64,000 nucleotides of DNA from Gillisia mitskevichiae. Lineage in GTDB: Bacteria > Bacteroidota > Bacteroidia > Flavobacteriales > Flavobacteriaceae. Shown piece after piece: positions 45,498 to 54,331 of the stretch. Numbering within the stretch: position 1 is the stretch's first letter; the number at the start of each line of letters is the position of its first letter. The stretch lies in assembly GCF_003634585.1 (NCBI RefSeq), contig NZ_RBLG01000002.1, positions 620,001-684,000 on the forward strand, read 5' to 3'. The notes under the pieces were generated by a model. That model was not told the DNA's origin and did no database searches. It was given only the letters and a program-made list of their open reading frames with translations. A program made the position numbers and the translations under genes.

Positions 45498-45854
45498 ATG
45501 TTACAATGGTTACTACACATTATTATTGATGCAGGAGTATTGCTACTCGCGGCAAAATACATGAGCAAAGTTGAGCTAAAAGGTTTTAAATCGGCATTAA
45601 TTGTTGCTTTGATCATAGGAGTATTCAGTTTTCTATTAAGTTGGTTACTAACTTCTTTACTAAACATTGCAACTCTTGGAATATTTTATTTCCTAGGACT
45701 AGGCTTTGTTACTAGAGTGATTGCTTATGCAATAATTATTGAACTAGCAGATAAGGTTAGTAAGGACTTTAAAACCATCGGGTTTTCAACTTCAATAATA
45801 TTAGCAGTTATACTTGCTCTTGCTGGAGCTTTAGTAGATGCTATACTGTTCTAA
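45498..45854 (+). CDS. Phage-holin-family (YvlD-like) membrane protein
   Basis: A 118-residue protein of four hydrophobic segments: LLHIIIDAGVLLLAAKYM, SALIVALIIGVFSFLLSWLL, ATLGIFYFLGLGFVTRVIAY, and IILAVILALAGALVDAILF. The VELKGFKSALIVALI loop is typical of the holin-4-superfamily/YvlD group. These are chromosomal membrane proteins in many bacteria and need not be phage-derived. A strong terminator follows. Confidence 0.8.
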   Translation: MLQWLLHIIIDAGVLLLAAKYMSKVELKGFKSALIVALIIGVFSFLLSWLLTSLLNIATLGIFYFLGLGFVTRVIAYAIIIELADKVSKDFKTIGFSTSIILAVILALAGALVDAILF

Positions 45855-45876
45855 AGAATTAAATTTAATATTTCAC

Positions 45877-45911
45877 GCCGCTTCAGAAATATTCTGAAGC
45901 GGCTTTTTTTT
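45877..45911 (+). terminator. Terminator after the holin-like gene
   Basis: GCCGCTTCAGAA and TTCTGAAGCGGC form a 12-bp stem around a 3-base loop, then a run of eight Ts. Confidence 0.9.
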
Positions 45912-45982
45912 GATATTATTCTTATCTATGACCTAAGAGTTAGAATTGATATAATCTTAACTTTAAACGCAGGCATAAAGCC

Positions 45983-45990
45983 TATATTTG
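45983..45990 (+). promoter_or_regulatory. Predicted -7 element for the HAD phosphatase gene
   Basis: TATATTTG fits TAnnTTTG, 18 bases before the ATG at 46009. A TTG start at 45988 would lie inside it, which favours 46009. Confidence 0.5.
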
Positions 45991-46008
45991 AAGCTTTTAA
46001 AAACTACT

Positions 46009-46803
46009 ATGATAAAATTGATTGTGACAGATATGGATGGAACTTTGCTTAATGATAAGCATGAAATACATCCAGATTTCTGGGAAATTGAAAAAGAACT
46101 TACCAATAAGAAAATAATGTTTTCTGTGGCCAGTGGGAGGCAATTCTATAATTTGGAAAGTAAATTTGAGAGGATCAAAGACCGAATGCTGTTTTTTGCG
46201 GAAAATGGTACGTATGTAGTTTATAAAGGAAAAGAGATCTATCTGAATCCGCTACAAAGAGAAGATGCTGTTAAATTTATAGAAATTGGTAGAAATCTTG
46301 ACCATACTCAATTGGTGCTCTGCGGCAAGAACTCGGCATATATAGAAACTAAGGACGAAATATTTTTCAAGGAGATCAACAAATATTACGAACGCTTAGA
46401 AATTGTAGAGGATCTTACTAAAGTAGATGATACTATTTTAAAAGTGACTCTTTGCAATTTTAATGGCGTGGAAGAACATACCTATCCTCATTTCCAAGAT
46501 TATAAAAATAATTTTAAGGTAGCCATCGCAGCAAGTGTATTTATAGATATCACTTCTCTTTCTGCGAATAAAGGGAATGCTATTAAAGAAATACAAAAAG
46601 AGCTGAATATTACTCCCGAGGAGACTATGGTTTTTGGCGATTATCTAAATGATCTAGAAATGATGCAGAATGCCAAATTTAGTTACGCTATGAAAAATGC
46701 ACATCCCGAAATAATAAGTGCAAGTAAGTATGTGACCAATTTTAGTAATAACGAAAATGGAGTATTAAGAACTATAGAGGAATTAGGGCTTTTGAAAAAT
46801 TAG
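46009..46803 (+). CDS. HAD hydrolase, Cof type
   Basis: A 264-residue HAD phosphatase with a type IIB cap. Motif I is VTDMDGTLLND, motif II FSVASGRQF, motif III lysine in SANKGNAIKEI, and motif IV FGDYLNDLEMM. These are all the catalytic residues. Cof-like members dephosphorylate sugar phosphates or FMN; the substrate is unknown. The start at 46009 fits the family N-terminus MIKLIVTDMDG. Confidence 0.93.
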   Translation: MIKLIVTDMDGTLLNDKHEIHPDFWEIEKELTNKKIMFSVASGRQFYNLESKFERIKDRMLFFAENGTYVVYKGKEIYLNPLQREDAVKFIEIGRNLDHTQLVLCGKNSAYIETKDEIFFKEINKYYERLEIVEDLTKVDDTILKVTLCNFNGVEEHTYPHFQDYKNNFKVAIAASVFIDITSLSANKGNAIKEIQKELNITPEETMVFGDYLNDLEMMQNAKFSYAMKNAHPEIISASKYVTNFSNNENGVLRTIEELGLLKN

Positions 46804-46807
46804 CAAT

Positions 46808-46840
46808 AAAAAAGGTTCACCTTTAGGGTGAACCTTTTTT
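46808..46840. terminator. Bidirectional terminator
   Basis: AAGGTTCACC, a 4-base loop and GGGTGAACCTT, with A and T runs on both sides. It serves the convergent HAD phosphatase and L,D-transpeptidase genes. Confidence 0.88.
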
Positions 46841-46855
46841 ATTTAACTCTTGAAA

Positions 46856-47821
46856 TTAATTATAAGTAATTACAGTTCCTTTATCTACAGACAATTCTTT
46901 ATCTAAATTACTAGGTTCTATCGATTTAATGTATTCATTGTATTTAGCAACATAATCTTTTAAAGTTGCCATCTCCTCATTTATCAAATTATTATTTAAC
47001 CTGTCTTTAGCCAATTGTAACCAAGGAGCTTCAGCATTATAATCGTATTTACCATATACCATAAAAGGAGTTCCTTTTTTTAGGACTTTTTGCCCAGAAG
47101 AATTTAATTCCCATTGCTTGGCCCAATCATAAATATATTGTGCATCATCCATATATAATCTTACGCAGGCATGACTTGCAGGATATCCCGGTAATGCATA
47201 TTGGTGCACTCCTACTCCCTCAAAATTCATGAAATTAAAATAATAAGGTAATATCCAAGCCTCATCTACAGTACTAATTTTCCTTTTTGCCTTATAGTTT
47301 CCATAATGCAAGCCATTTGGGGTGGGAGTAGATTTTTTACCAGAACTTACCGGACCCCATTTTATTAAGTTTCCATTTTCGTATAATGCAAAGCCTTGTA
47401 CACGTTGTGAAATTAAAACGGTTTTAGGTATAGCATTAATTATATCTAGTTTCTTAGGAAAAGGAGCATAATTAGATATATCATCAAATAAAGTATCAGG
47501 AACAATAAGGTTCTCACCCACCCTCATTCTACTCGGATCAATTCTATTTAATGCTGCGATCACTTTCTGCTGAGATTCTGAATATCTATTTTTAAAACTA
47601 TCCAACTCAACAGAAGTCCGTAAAGAATCTATTTTATAGGCTATAACCAATTCTGGGATTACTTTTTCTTTAGGAATATCATTTAAGCTATCCGTTGCAA
47701 TATCCGTCTGAATACTTGGCTCTGATTTTTTATCTGATTCGGTATTACAAGAGATAGTTGCTATAACCAGAAAAATTAAAAATAAAAATACTCTAGAAGT
47801 TATTCGTATTTGGGGTTTCAT
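46856..47821 (-). CDS. Lipoprotein L,D-transpeptidase (YkuD family)
   Basis: A 321-residue protein that should form 3-3 peptidoglycan cross-links or attach proteins to the wall. It has a lipobox (LIFLVIATISCNTES) and then a catalytic YkuD domain with RVQGFALYENGNLIKWGPVS, TPTPNGLHYGNYKAKR, GVGVHQYALPG and SHACVRLYMDD. The active-site cysteine and arginine are present. The usual HGC reads HAC. No acidic run follows the lipid cysteine, so it is predicted to stay in the periplasm. Confidence 0.9.
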   Translation of the reverse strand: MKPQIRITSRVFLFLIFLVIATISCNTESDKKSEPSIQTDIATDSLNDIPKEKVIPELVIAYKIDSLRTSVELDSFKNRYSESQQKVIAALNRIDPSRMRVGENLIVPDTLFDDISNYAPFPKKLDIINAIPKTVLISQRVQGFALYENGNLIKWGPVSSGKKSTPTPNGLHYGNYKAKRKISTVDEAWILPYYFNFMNFEGVGVHQYALPGYPASHACVRLYMDDAQYIYDWAKQWELNSSGQKVLKKGTPFMVYGKYDYNAEAPWLQLAKDRLNNNLINEEMATLKDYVAKYNEYIKSIEPSNLDKELSVDKGTVITYN

Positions 47822-48059
47822 TGAATAAAAGTCAATTTGGGTTGATGATAATTACACAACAAATTTCGCAGTCTCAATTCTAAACTACATGATGTTTTTA
47901 TATACTTTAACAAAAACTGATTCTTTATTAATAATAAATTAATAAACCACTTAAATTATTTTATAACCAACATTAGCTTAAGCTATTAACACATTTTTAA
48001 GAAAAACAAAATTTATTGAAAATATTTCTAAATAAATGTAATTAGTCGATAAATAACTC

Positions 48060-48067
48060 TATATTTG
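48060..48067 (+). promoter_or_regulatory. Predicted -7 element for the cold-shock gene
   Basis: TATATTTG fits TAnnTTTG, 22 bases before the ATG at 48089. The implied leader is far shorter than that of E. coli cspA. Confidence 0.5.
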
Positions 48068-48088
48068 CCTAAATTAAATTTATATATA

Positions 48089-48280
48089 ATGAATAGAGGT
48101 ACCGTAAAATTCTTTAACGACACTAAAGGATTTGGATTTATCACAGACGAAGAGTCAAACAAAGAATATTTTGTACATGCTAATGGTCTTGTTGATGAAA
48201 TTAGAGAAAACGACGAAGTAACGTTTGATCTTGAAGAAGGAAGAAAAGGATTAAATGCAGTAAATGTAAAACAAGCTTAG
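48089..48280 (+). CDS. Cold-shock domain protein
   Basis: A 63-residue single-strand RNA/DNA chaperone. RNP1 is seen as KGFGFITDEE and RNP2 as EYFVHANGL, with GTVKFFNDTKGFGF at the start. The domain is complete and short (usually 65-70). An in-frame TTG upstream at 48065 would start inside the -7 element, so the ATG at 48089 is chosen. A strong terminator follows. Confidence 0.93.
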   Translation: MNRGTVKFFNDTKGFGFITDEESNKEYFVHANGLVDEIRENDEVTFDLEEGRKGLNAVNVKQA

Positions 48281-48315
48281 GCTTCGTTTATAGTATACTA
48301 TACTTTGACAATTTT

Positions 48316-48348
48316 AAAGCTTTGCACGATGTGCAAAGCTTTTTTTTT
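48316..48348 (+). terminator. Terminator after the cold-shock gene
   Basis: AAAGCTTTGCAC and GTGCAAAGCTTT around a GAT loop, then eight or more Ts. Very strong. Confidence 0.92.
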
Positions 48349-48425
48349 GTTTTAAACTTTTCTAAAATTTTTCATGGAACGATTTTAGAGCATTATCTTT
48401 AATACACATAATTTATTAAAACACT

Positions 48426-49076
48426 TTGTTCAATATAAAAGCCAAATTCATTTTTTTCGCACTCTTTTCTTTGATGCAGATTAGTGTTTTTAGCTCTAGC
48501 CTTAATATGAAAGATTTAAATACTTCTGAAATTACTAATAAGATAATTCCAAAATCTATTGCCGATGAAGTTGCCATTGCTTTATCTCACTACCCAGAAT
48601 TAAAGGATACTCCAATTGAGTTTAGATTCAAAGAGAAGATAAAGAAATCTTTTATGCAGGCACAGCCTAAATTTTCCGGGATTTTTAAAAACAAAAAGAA
48701 TAGATCCTATTTTGTAATGATCACCGAACATTTTCATATAGAAAATGAATCATTCTCTATTTCAGAAGTTCCTTCTGAAGTTCTCATAGGTTGGATTGGT
48801 CACGAACTTGGGCATATTATGGACTATCAGGAACGCAGCGGAATTAATCTAATAGGTTTTGGAATTAGTTATTTAACCTCCCACAAATTTATAAAAGAAG
48901 CTGAAAGAGCTGCAGATACGTTTGCTGTTAGTCATGGTATGGGAGATTATATTCTTGCTACCAAAGATTTCATCTTAAATCATGCGCATCTCTCCAGTAT
49001 TTACAAAGATCGAATTAGAAAGCTATACTTATCCCCTGAAGAAATATTGCTACTTGTTGAAGAATTAAAAGATTAA
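48426..49076 (+). CDS. Exported HExxH zinc peptidase-like protein
   Basis: A 216-residue protein. The N-terminus FIFFALFSLMQISVFS is a likely signal peptide. The zincin motif HELGHIMDYQ sits near residue 134, followed about 30 residues later by EAERAADTFAVSHG, a plausible third metal ligand (E-x-x-A-D). This order resembles M48-type peptidases, but the family is not certain. The start is TTG at 48426; a later ATG would remove part of the signal. Substrate unknown. Confidence 0.75.
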   Translation: MFNIKAKFIFFALFSLMQISVFSSSLNMKDLNTSEITNKIIPKSIADEVAIALSHYPELKDTPIEFRFKEKIKKSFMQAQPKFSGIFKNKKNRSYFVMITEHFHIENESFSISEVPSEVLIGWIGHELGHIMDYQERSGINLIGFGISYLTSHKFIKEAERAADTFAVSHGMGDYILATKDFILNHAHLSSIYKDRIRKLYLSPEEILLLVEELKD

Positions 49077-49088
49077 ATAGCCAGTTTT

Positions 49089-50609
49089 CTATAAGCTATT
49101 AATAAATTCTTCCCATTCTGCGAATTTCTCCTCATTCATTACACGTTCCATTTTCACCTGTCCGCCTTTCTTCTTATTCAGGGCATTCCATTCGTAAAAA
49201 TGATTGGGAGGAATCGTAGTTACCTTCACCCCTTTTAAAGCCTTAGATCTGGCAACTTTATAATTTTTATTGGCATTCTTAAGAGACTGGTCTAAAGCCT
49301 CAGCCAATTCCTCATTTTTCATTTGTGTATCTGTTCCTAAATACCAGGAATGATGAAATTCGCCATCAATACGAACCGCTGCTAAAGTGAATTCTGGGAT
49401 CTCGATGTCATACTTTTTCTCTAATTCTTGGATCGCATCATTCATTTTATTAACAGAAAGCTGAGAACCCACTACATTCAGAAAGAACTTGGTTCGCCCA
49501 GTGATCTTTATCTCGTGCCTACTAACATCTGTGAATTTAATTGTGTCTCCAATTAAATATCGCCATGTTCCAGAAACCGTACTTATTAGCAAGATATAAT
49601 CCTCCTCTTCCTTAACATCTCTAAGCTGTACTACAGGTGCATTATCTGTTATAGAACCATCTTCATTTACAAATTCCGGTTTAAAAGGAACAAATTCAAA
49701 GTAAATCCCATTATCTAAAACAAGTTTCATAGAATGAGTTTCTGGCCTTTGCTGGTAGGCCATAAATCCTTCTGAAGCTAAATAGGTATCTATCACTGTA
49801 ACAGGATGAGCTAATAAAGCATTGAAACTTTTTTCGTAAGGTTCAAAAGCTACCCCTCCAGATGTATACACTTGGAAGTTTGGCCATATATCATGAATAT
49901 TATTCACTTTGTGATGCTCTATAACTTTTTTAAACATTAATTCTATCCAAGAAGGAATTCCAGAAATTGCACCAATATCCCAGTTTTTAGCATTTTTCGC
50001 TATCATCTCTACCCGCTCATCCCAATCTTCGATCTTTGCGATCTCTTCGCCTGGTTTATAATAACTCTTGAACCAAAATGGAATATTGCTTGCAGAGATT
50101 CCACTTATCTCCCCTTCTTCATGCGCGCCTTCTTTTTGTAGATCTGTAGAGCTACCTAACATCATGATCTCTTTTTCAAAGAATTCTGTAGGAAGATCAA
50201 AATTAGTTAAAGCCCCTACTTGCTTAATCCCTGAGGTGCGTATTGCTTCTACCATATCTTCTGAAACTGGAATCCTTTTGCTGGTTTTACCAGTTGTACC
50301 CGAACTTAAAGCAAAATATGGTGGAGTACCTGGCCAAACAACATCGGTTTCCCCATCATGCATTTTATACCACCATTCTTCGTTGATCTTATTATAATCG
50401 AAGTTTGGAATACGTTCCGCAAAAGTTGCAGGAATATCCTCTGCTTCTAAAATCTCTTCAAAATTATAATGTTTCCCAAAGGCCGTGTTTTTTGCCTTAG
50501 TAAGTAAACTTTTCAATACCTCTAATTGGGCCTCATCAGCATTTGGTTCAGAAACAATTTTATCTCTTAAATCTATTAAACCTTTTATAATTGATCCTAT
50601 TATTGCCAT
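49089..50609 (-). CDS. GH3-like acyl-adenylate-forming enzyme
   Basis: A 506-residue protein of the GH3 auxin-responsive-promoter family. The adenylation motif LSSGTTGKTSKRIPVS, a tyrosine-rich IDTYLASEGFMAYQQRP block and WRYLIGDTIKFTDV are typical, and the C-terminal domain (KITGRTKFFLNVVGSQLSVN) is also seen. GH3 enzymes use ATP to activate a carboxylate and join it to an amino acid. In Bacteroidota the substrates are unknown. It is convergent with the zinc peptidase-like gene. Confidence 0.9.
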   Translation of the reverse strand: MAIIGSIIKGLIDLRDKIVSEPNADEAQLEVLKSLLTKAKNTAFGKHYNFEEILEAEDIPATFAERIPNFDYNKINEEWWYKMHDGETDVVWPGTPPYFALSSGTTGKTSKRIPVSEDMVEAIRTSGIKQVGALTNFDLPTEFFEKEIMMLGSSTDLQKEGAHEEGEISGISASNIPFWFKSYYKPGEEIAKIEDWDERVEMIAKNAKNWDIGAISGIPSWIELMFKKVIEHHKVNNIHDIWPNFQVYTSGGVAFEPYEKSFNALLAHPVTVIDTYLASEGFMAYQQRPETHSMKLVLDNGIYFEFVPFKPEFVNEDGSITDNAPVVQLRDVKEEEDYILLISTVSGTWRYLIGDTIKFTDVSRHEIKITGRTKFFLNVVGSQLSVNKMNDAIQELEKKYDIEIPEFTLAAVRIDGEFHHSWYLGTDTQMKNEELAEALDQSLKNANKNYKVARSKALKGVKVTTIPPNHFYEWNALNKKKGGQVKMERVMNEEKFAEWEEFINSL

Positions 50610-50719
50610 GATGCCTTAATTTTTGAATGAAACTAATACTTTTTGAATCTAGGCAAAAGTGAAAAATAGCCTTAAATTATAGACTATAATTATAAAATTT
50701 TTAACCTTTAAAGACCGTT

Positions 50720-52282
50720 CTAACTTGAAGTATGCATCAAAGCGATGCAATTTTCTGCACATTTCTCCCCATCTATAGCTGCAGAAATAATTCCTCCTGC
50801 AAAACCAGCTCCTTCCCCACATGGAAACAAACCTTTAATCTGGACATGTTCTAAAGTTTTGGGATCTCTGGGAATTCTAACTGGCGAAGATGTCCTAGAT
50901 TCAGGAGCATGTATAACTGCTTCGTTCGTATAATATCCTCTCATGGATTTACCAAATTCCTTAAATCCTTGTTGTAATGTGGAATGTATAAATTCTGGAA
51001 AAACATTTTTAAGATCTGCGGAAGTTACCCCTGGCTTATAAGAGGTCTCGGGAATATTTGTAGAAATACGGCCTTCAACAAAGTCAACCATTTTTTGGGC
51101 AGGTACACGTTGAGTCTCACCCCCATGCAACCAGGCAGCTTGTTCTATACTCTTCTGAAATTCCATTGCTGCAAGTGGAGAATCACCATAAGCTTTAAAA
51201 TCATTAAGTCGTAATTCCACCACTATTCCAGAATTGGAAGTAGGCTGATCCCTTTTACTTGGAGACCATCCATTAGTGACCACTTCTCCCGGGCTAGTAG
51301 CACAAGGTGCAATTACTCCTCCAGGACACATACAAAAGGAATACATTCCTCTCCCACCTATTTGCTTCACAATACTGTAAGGAGACGGAGGCAAAAATTC
51401 TCCTCTATCATCACATTTATACTGGATCTTATCTATTAATTGTTGGGGATGCTCGATCCTTACTCCTAAAGCAAAAGGTTTTGCTTCTATTTTAATTCCT
51501 TTTCTATACAATAATTCGAAGATATCTCTGGCAGAATGCCCAGTGGCAAGAATGATGTTTTTCGTATTGAAATGCTCCCCCTTTAAGGTTTTTATACCCT
51601 TAATCGCATTATTCTCTATTAAAATATCTGATACTCTTGTTTCGAAAAGCACTTCTCCTCCCATTTCAAGAATCTTTTCCCGAATACTTGCTATAATTGC
51701 TGGTAATTTATTCGTTCCTATATGAGGATGTGCATCTACTAAAATTTCAGAAGTTGCTCCAAATGCGACAAATAACTCTAAGATCCGATTTACATCTCCT
51801 CTTTTTTTAGACCTCGTATATAATTTTCCATCGCTATAAGTTCCAGCACCACCTTCACCAAAGCAATAATTAGAATCCTCATTAACAATATGTTCTATAT
51901 TTAAGGCTTTCAGGTCTCGTCTTCTATTTCGAACATCTTTTCCTCTCTCAATTATAACCGGTTTCTTACCTAATTCTATACAACGAAGCGCTGCAAAAAG
52001 TCCTGCAGGGCCAGCTCCAATTATAAATACTTCCTCTTTATCTTTTACATTAGGATATTCCGGAAGTTCAAAAGTGGTTTCTTTTTTATCTTCATTCACA
52101 TAAACACCCACCTTTAAATTGATCTTTACAGACTGCTGTCTTGCATCTATAGACCTTTTAATAATTTCAATATGTCGTATTTTCTTGGTAGATATCCCAG
52201 AATGCTTAGAAACTTCTCTTAATAAAAGATCTTGTTTTGCTGCTTCTTCTGGACTTACACGTAATTGATACTCGTACTTCAT
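50720..52282 (-). CDS. FAD-dependent dehydrogenase of the COG2509 type
   Basis: A 520-residue protein. The N-terminal 90 residues are a ferredoxin-like domain (YEYQLRVSPEEAAKQDLLLR). The FAD site VFIIGAGPAGLFAALRCIEL follows, then a glycine-rich region with FGEGGAGTYSDGKLYTRSK and ILATGHSARDIFELL. SFCMCPGGVIAPCATSPGEV is characteristic of this uncharacterised dehydrogenase group, and LFPCGEGAGFAGGIISAAID closes it. Substrate unknown. Confidence 0.88.
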   Translation of the reverse strand: MKYEYQLRVSPEEAAKQDLLLREVSKHSGISTKKIRHIEIIKRSIDARQQSVKINLKVGVYVNEDKKETTFELPEYPNVKDKEEVFIIGAGPAGLFAALRCIELGKKPVIIERGKDVRNRRRDLKALNIEHIVNEDSNYCFGEGGAGTYSDGKLYTRSKKRGDVNRILELFVAFGATSEILVDAHPHIGTNKLPAIIASIREKILEMGGEVLFETRVSDILIENNAIKGIKTLKGEHFNTKNIILATGHSARDIFELLYRKGIKIEAKPFALGVRIEHPQQLIDKIQYKCDDRGEFLPPSPYSIVKQIGGRGMYSFCMCPGGVIAPCATSPGEVVTNGWSPSKRDQPTSNSGIVVELRLNDFKAYGDSPLAAMEFQKSIEQAAWLHGGETQRVPAQKMVDFVEGRISTNIPETSYKPGVTSADLKNVFPEFIHSTLQQGFKEFGKSMRGYYTNEAVIHAPESRTSSPVRIPRDPKTLEHVQIKGLFPCGEGAGFAGGIISAAIDGEKCAENCIALMHTSS

Positions 52283-52298
52283 GACTTTAAATATGCCA

Positions 52299-52306
52299 CA
52301 AATTTA
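52299..52306 (-). promoter_or_regulatory. Predicted -7 element for the FAD dehydrogenase gene
   Basis: Minus-strand TAAATTTG fits TAnnTTTG, 17 bases before the start at 52282. Confidence 0.45.
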
Positions 52307-52374
52307 AGTATTTATAAATTCAGATTAAGGGATGGATATTTTTAAGTTTTATCAATTTATTATTCTAATAATAT

Positions 52375-52411
52375 AGAAAAAGCCTTGTAATTTTATAAAT
52401 ATACAAGGCTT
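52375..52411 (-). terminator. Terminator of the DsbA-family gene
   Basis: AAGCCTTGTA (52380-52389) and TACAAGGCTT (52402-52411) form a 10-bp stem; on the minus strand it is followed by TTTTTC. Confidence 0.75.
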
Positions 52412-52491
52412 AATAGGTAAAGAAACAGCTTTTATTAGCTAGCTAAAAGGAACTCATTTTTCCCAAAAAACTCATTAATGGTATATAGTGA

Positions 52492-53145
52492 TTATCCGAT
52501 TTTCTCCTGAAGTAGATCTGCTAATACATCTTTAAAAACTGAAACGGGCTGTGCTCCGGTAACAGCGCTTTTCATATTAAAAACTATTGTAGGCACAGAA
52601 TTTACCCCTAAATTTTTCCAATATGCCTCTTTTGTTTCAATCTCTAATCTAGCTTTTTCACTATCTAATTTCCCCATCGCTTCCTCTACATTTAAACCGA
52701 CTTCTTGTAAGGCCTTTTTTAAAACCTCTTTGCTAGAAACATCTTTACGCTCACTAAAAAAGGATTCAACCAAACGCATTTTTAACTCAGTTTGTTTTCC
52801 ATTTTCCTTTGCATATTCAAGCAAAATATGTGCATCCCTTGTATTTACCATTCTCATATCGTCAAAATAATCGAATTTAAATCCAAGCTCTTCCCCAACT
52901 TCGGTCATATGCTCTTGGGAGCGCTTTTGATCTTCCAAACTGGCACCATATTTATTTGCAATATGTTCCTGTACATTTTCCCCTTCTTCAGGCATATTTG
53001 GATTAAGTTCAAAGGGATGCCATTCAATTTCTATTTTATCTTGAACACCCATTTCATCTATAGCTTTCTCTAGACGTTTGTACCCGATTGTACACCAGGG
53101 ACAAACCACATCTGAAACTATATCTATTTTAAGCTTACTACTCAT
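52492..53145 (-). CDS. DsbA-family oxidoreductase (FrnE-like)
   Basis: A 217-residue cytoplasmic protein of the DsbA fold. The catalytic CxxC is in DVVCPWCTIGYKRLEKA; a helical insert and NSVPTIVFNMKSAVTGAQP with the cis-proline complete it. This is the FrnE/2-hydroxychromene isomerase-like group, linked to oxidative stress or thiol chemistry. It has no signal peptide. It is the last of a run of minus-strand genes under possible TetR control. Confidence 0.92.
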   Translation of the reverse strand: MSSKLKIDIVSDVVCPWCTIGYKRLEKAIDEMGVQDKIEIEWHPFELNPNMPEEGENVQEHIANKYGASLEDQKRSQEHMTEVGEELGFKFDYFDDMRMVNTRDAHILLEYAKENGKQTELKMRLVESFFSERKDVSSKEVLKKALQEVGLNVEEAMGKLDSEKARLEIETKEAYWKNLGVNSVPTIVFNMKSAVTGAQPVSVFKDVLADLLQEKIG

Positions 53146-53181
53146 ATTCTTCGTTATAAAATTATTTCTTCGGAACTGATA

Positions 53182-53493
53182 TTAGCTAACAATCTCGCTA
53201 ATTTGAAGTTCCCCTTCTACATTGGTATAATTAGGAACATCTGCTGCAAATTTTTCGGCATGTGGGCCAAAAGAGGATTGGAACGATGCTACCGATTCAA
53301 ATGTTAAATGAGCTATAGCAATATAAGGTGCAAGTGCCCCTGGAGTTCTTCCTCCAATTCCTATATTAAACTCCATCGCTTTTAAATCTTCACCTAAAGC
53401 CTCTGCGATCATTGGCAAATGCGAATTTTTATAATATTCTGAATCAAATTTTGTTTTTGGTCCATTAGGATACATTACGCTTACTTTTATCAT
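53182..53493 (-). CDS. EthD-family protein
   Basis: A 103-residue ferredoxin-like (dimeric alpha-beta barrel) protein. IKVSVMYPNGPKTKFDSEYY, KNSHLPMIAEALG and YIAIAHLTFESVASFQSSFG match the EthD family. EthD is needed for ethyl-ether degradation in Rhodococcus, but most relatives are of unknown function. It lies 36 bases upstream of the DsbA-like gene and may share its transcript. Confidence 0.88.
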   Translation of the reverse strand: MIKVSVMYPNGPKTKFDSEYYKNSHLPMIAEALGEDLKAMEFNIGIGGRTPGALAPYIAIAHLTFESVASFQSSFGPHAEKFAADVPNYTNVEGELQISEIVS

Positions 53494-53617
53494 GATTTTT
53501 ATTTTTTAAGATAGATTTTCTATTTAATTCCTCGGACTTCCAAATCAAATATTCTGAAATTGAACAGCCTTTTCATAATTATAAGACTTAAAACTATGCC
53601 AATTAATTGCTATAAAC

Positions 53618-53646
53618 ATACCTTCCGAAGTAGTTCCGGAAGGTAT
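53618..53646 (-). terminator. Probable terminator of the 53686-54234 gene
   Basis: ATACCTTCCG and CGGAAGGTAT form a perfect 10-bp stem with a 9-base loop, just downstream of the AhpD-like gene's stop. The T run on the minus strand is weak. Confidence 0.55.
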
Positions 53647-53685
53647 ATTACTAATTAAGCTTTTAGCATGCTTACCTGTTGGATC

Positions 53686-54234
53686 TTATTTTTTCCAAGC
53701 AAATTTTGTGAAAGCTTCATCTACTGGGGTATTGGCAATGTGATTGGTATAATTACTAATTGTTTTTTGAGACAAACCAAGGATGATCTCTAGCGCTTGT
53801 CTTTCCCCATATCCAGCAGCATAAAATGCTTCAATTTCTTTATCATCTACATTTCCTCTATTACGCACTATAGATAATGTCATTTTTCTTAATGCTTCCA
53901 ATTTTGGATCTTCAAGTTGTGTTCTATTACGCAAAGCTTCGGTGATATTTTCATCTACCTTCATCATCGCAGCAATACCTGTATGTGCTGGTACACAATA
54001 ATGACATTCATGCTCTACGTTAATAGATTGCCATACAACTGTTAACTCTTCATTATTAAAGGAGGAGTCTACAAATAGTTGATGTAAAGTTTGGTAAGCT
54101 TCTAATATTCCTGGAGCACCAGCTAATACTCCATGCAAACCTGGTATCATACCATATGCTTTTTTAGAATTCTCTAATAATGCTTTACTAGCTTCTGGTG
54201 CAGATTCGATTGTGTGAACTTTTAATGTACTCAT
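53686..54234 (-). CDS. AhpD/carboxymuconolactone decarboxylase-family protein
   Basis: A 182-residue all-helical protein. The AhpD-type redox motif is VEHECHYCVPAHTGIAAM (E-x-x-C-x-x-C-x-x-x-H), with LEALRKMTLSIVRNRGNV and FYAAGYGERQALEIILGL. Such proteins are peroxidases or lactone decarboxylases; the CxxC favours a thiol redox role. A CTAAGC-N4-GCTTAG palindrome lies 36 bases upstream, the same site as at the tetR promoter. Confidence 0.9.
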   Translation of the reverse strand: MSTLKVHTIESAPEASKALLENSKKAYGMIPGLHGVLAGAPGILEAYQTLHQLFVDSSFNNEELTVVWQSINVEHECHYCVPAHTGIAAMMKVDENITEALRNRTQLEDPKLEALRKMTLSIVRNRGNVDDKEIEAFYAAGYGERQALEIILGLSQKTISNYTNHIANTPVDEAFTKFAWKK

Positions 54235-54270
54235 AGTTTAAATATTTAATATATAATTGTTTATACCTTT

Positions 54271-54286
54271 CTAAGCATAAGCTTAG
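54271..54286. promoter_or_regulatory. Putative TetR operator 1
   Basis: CTAAGCATAAGCTTAG: 6-bp inverted arms CTAAGC/GCTTAG with a 4-base centre, 36 bases before the AhpD-like gene start at 54234. The same site recurs at 54796 and 55416. Confidence 0.7.
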
Positions 54287-54331
54287 AATTAATTAAAAAA
54301 AATTGAATTGTGTGAGATTTTTATTCTCTTA

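Noticed and set aside
45498-45854. Holin-family gene as sign of a prophage
   Set aside because: No other phage gene is near; this family is commonly chromosomal.
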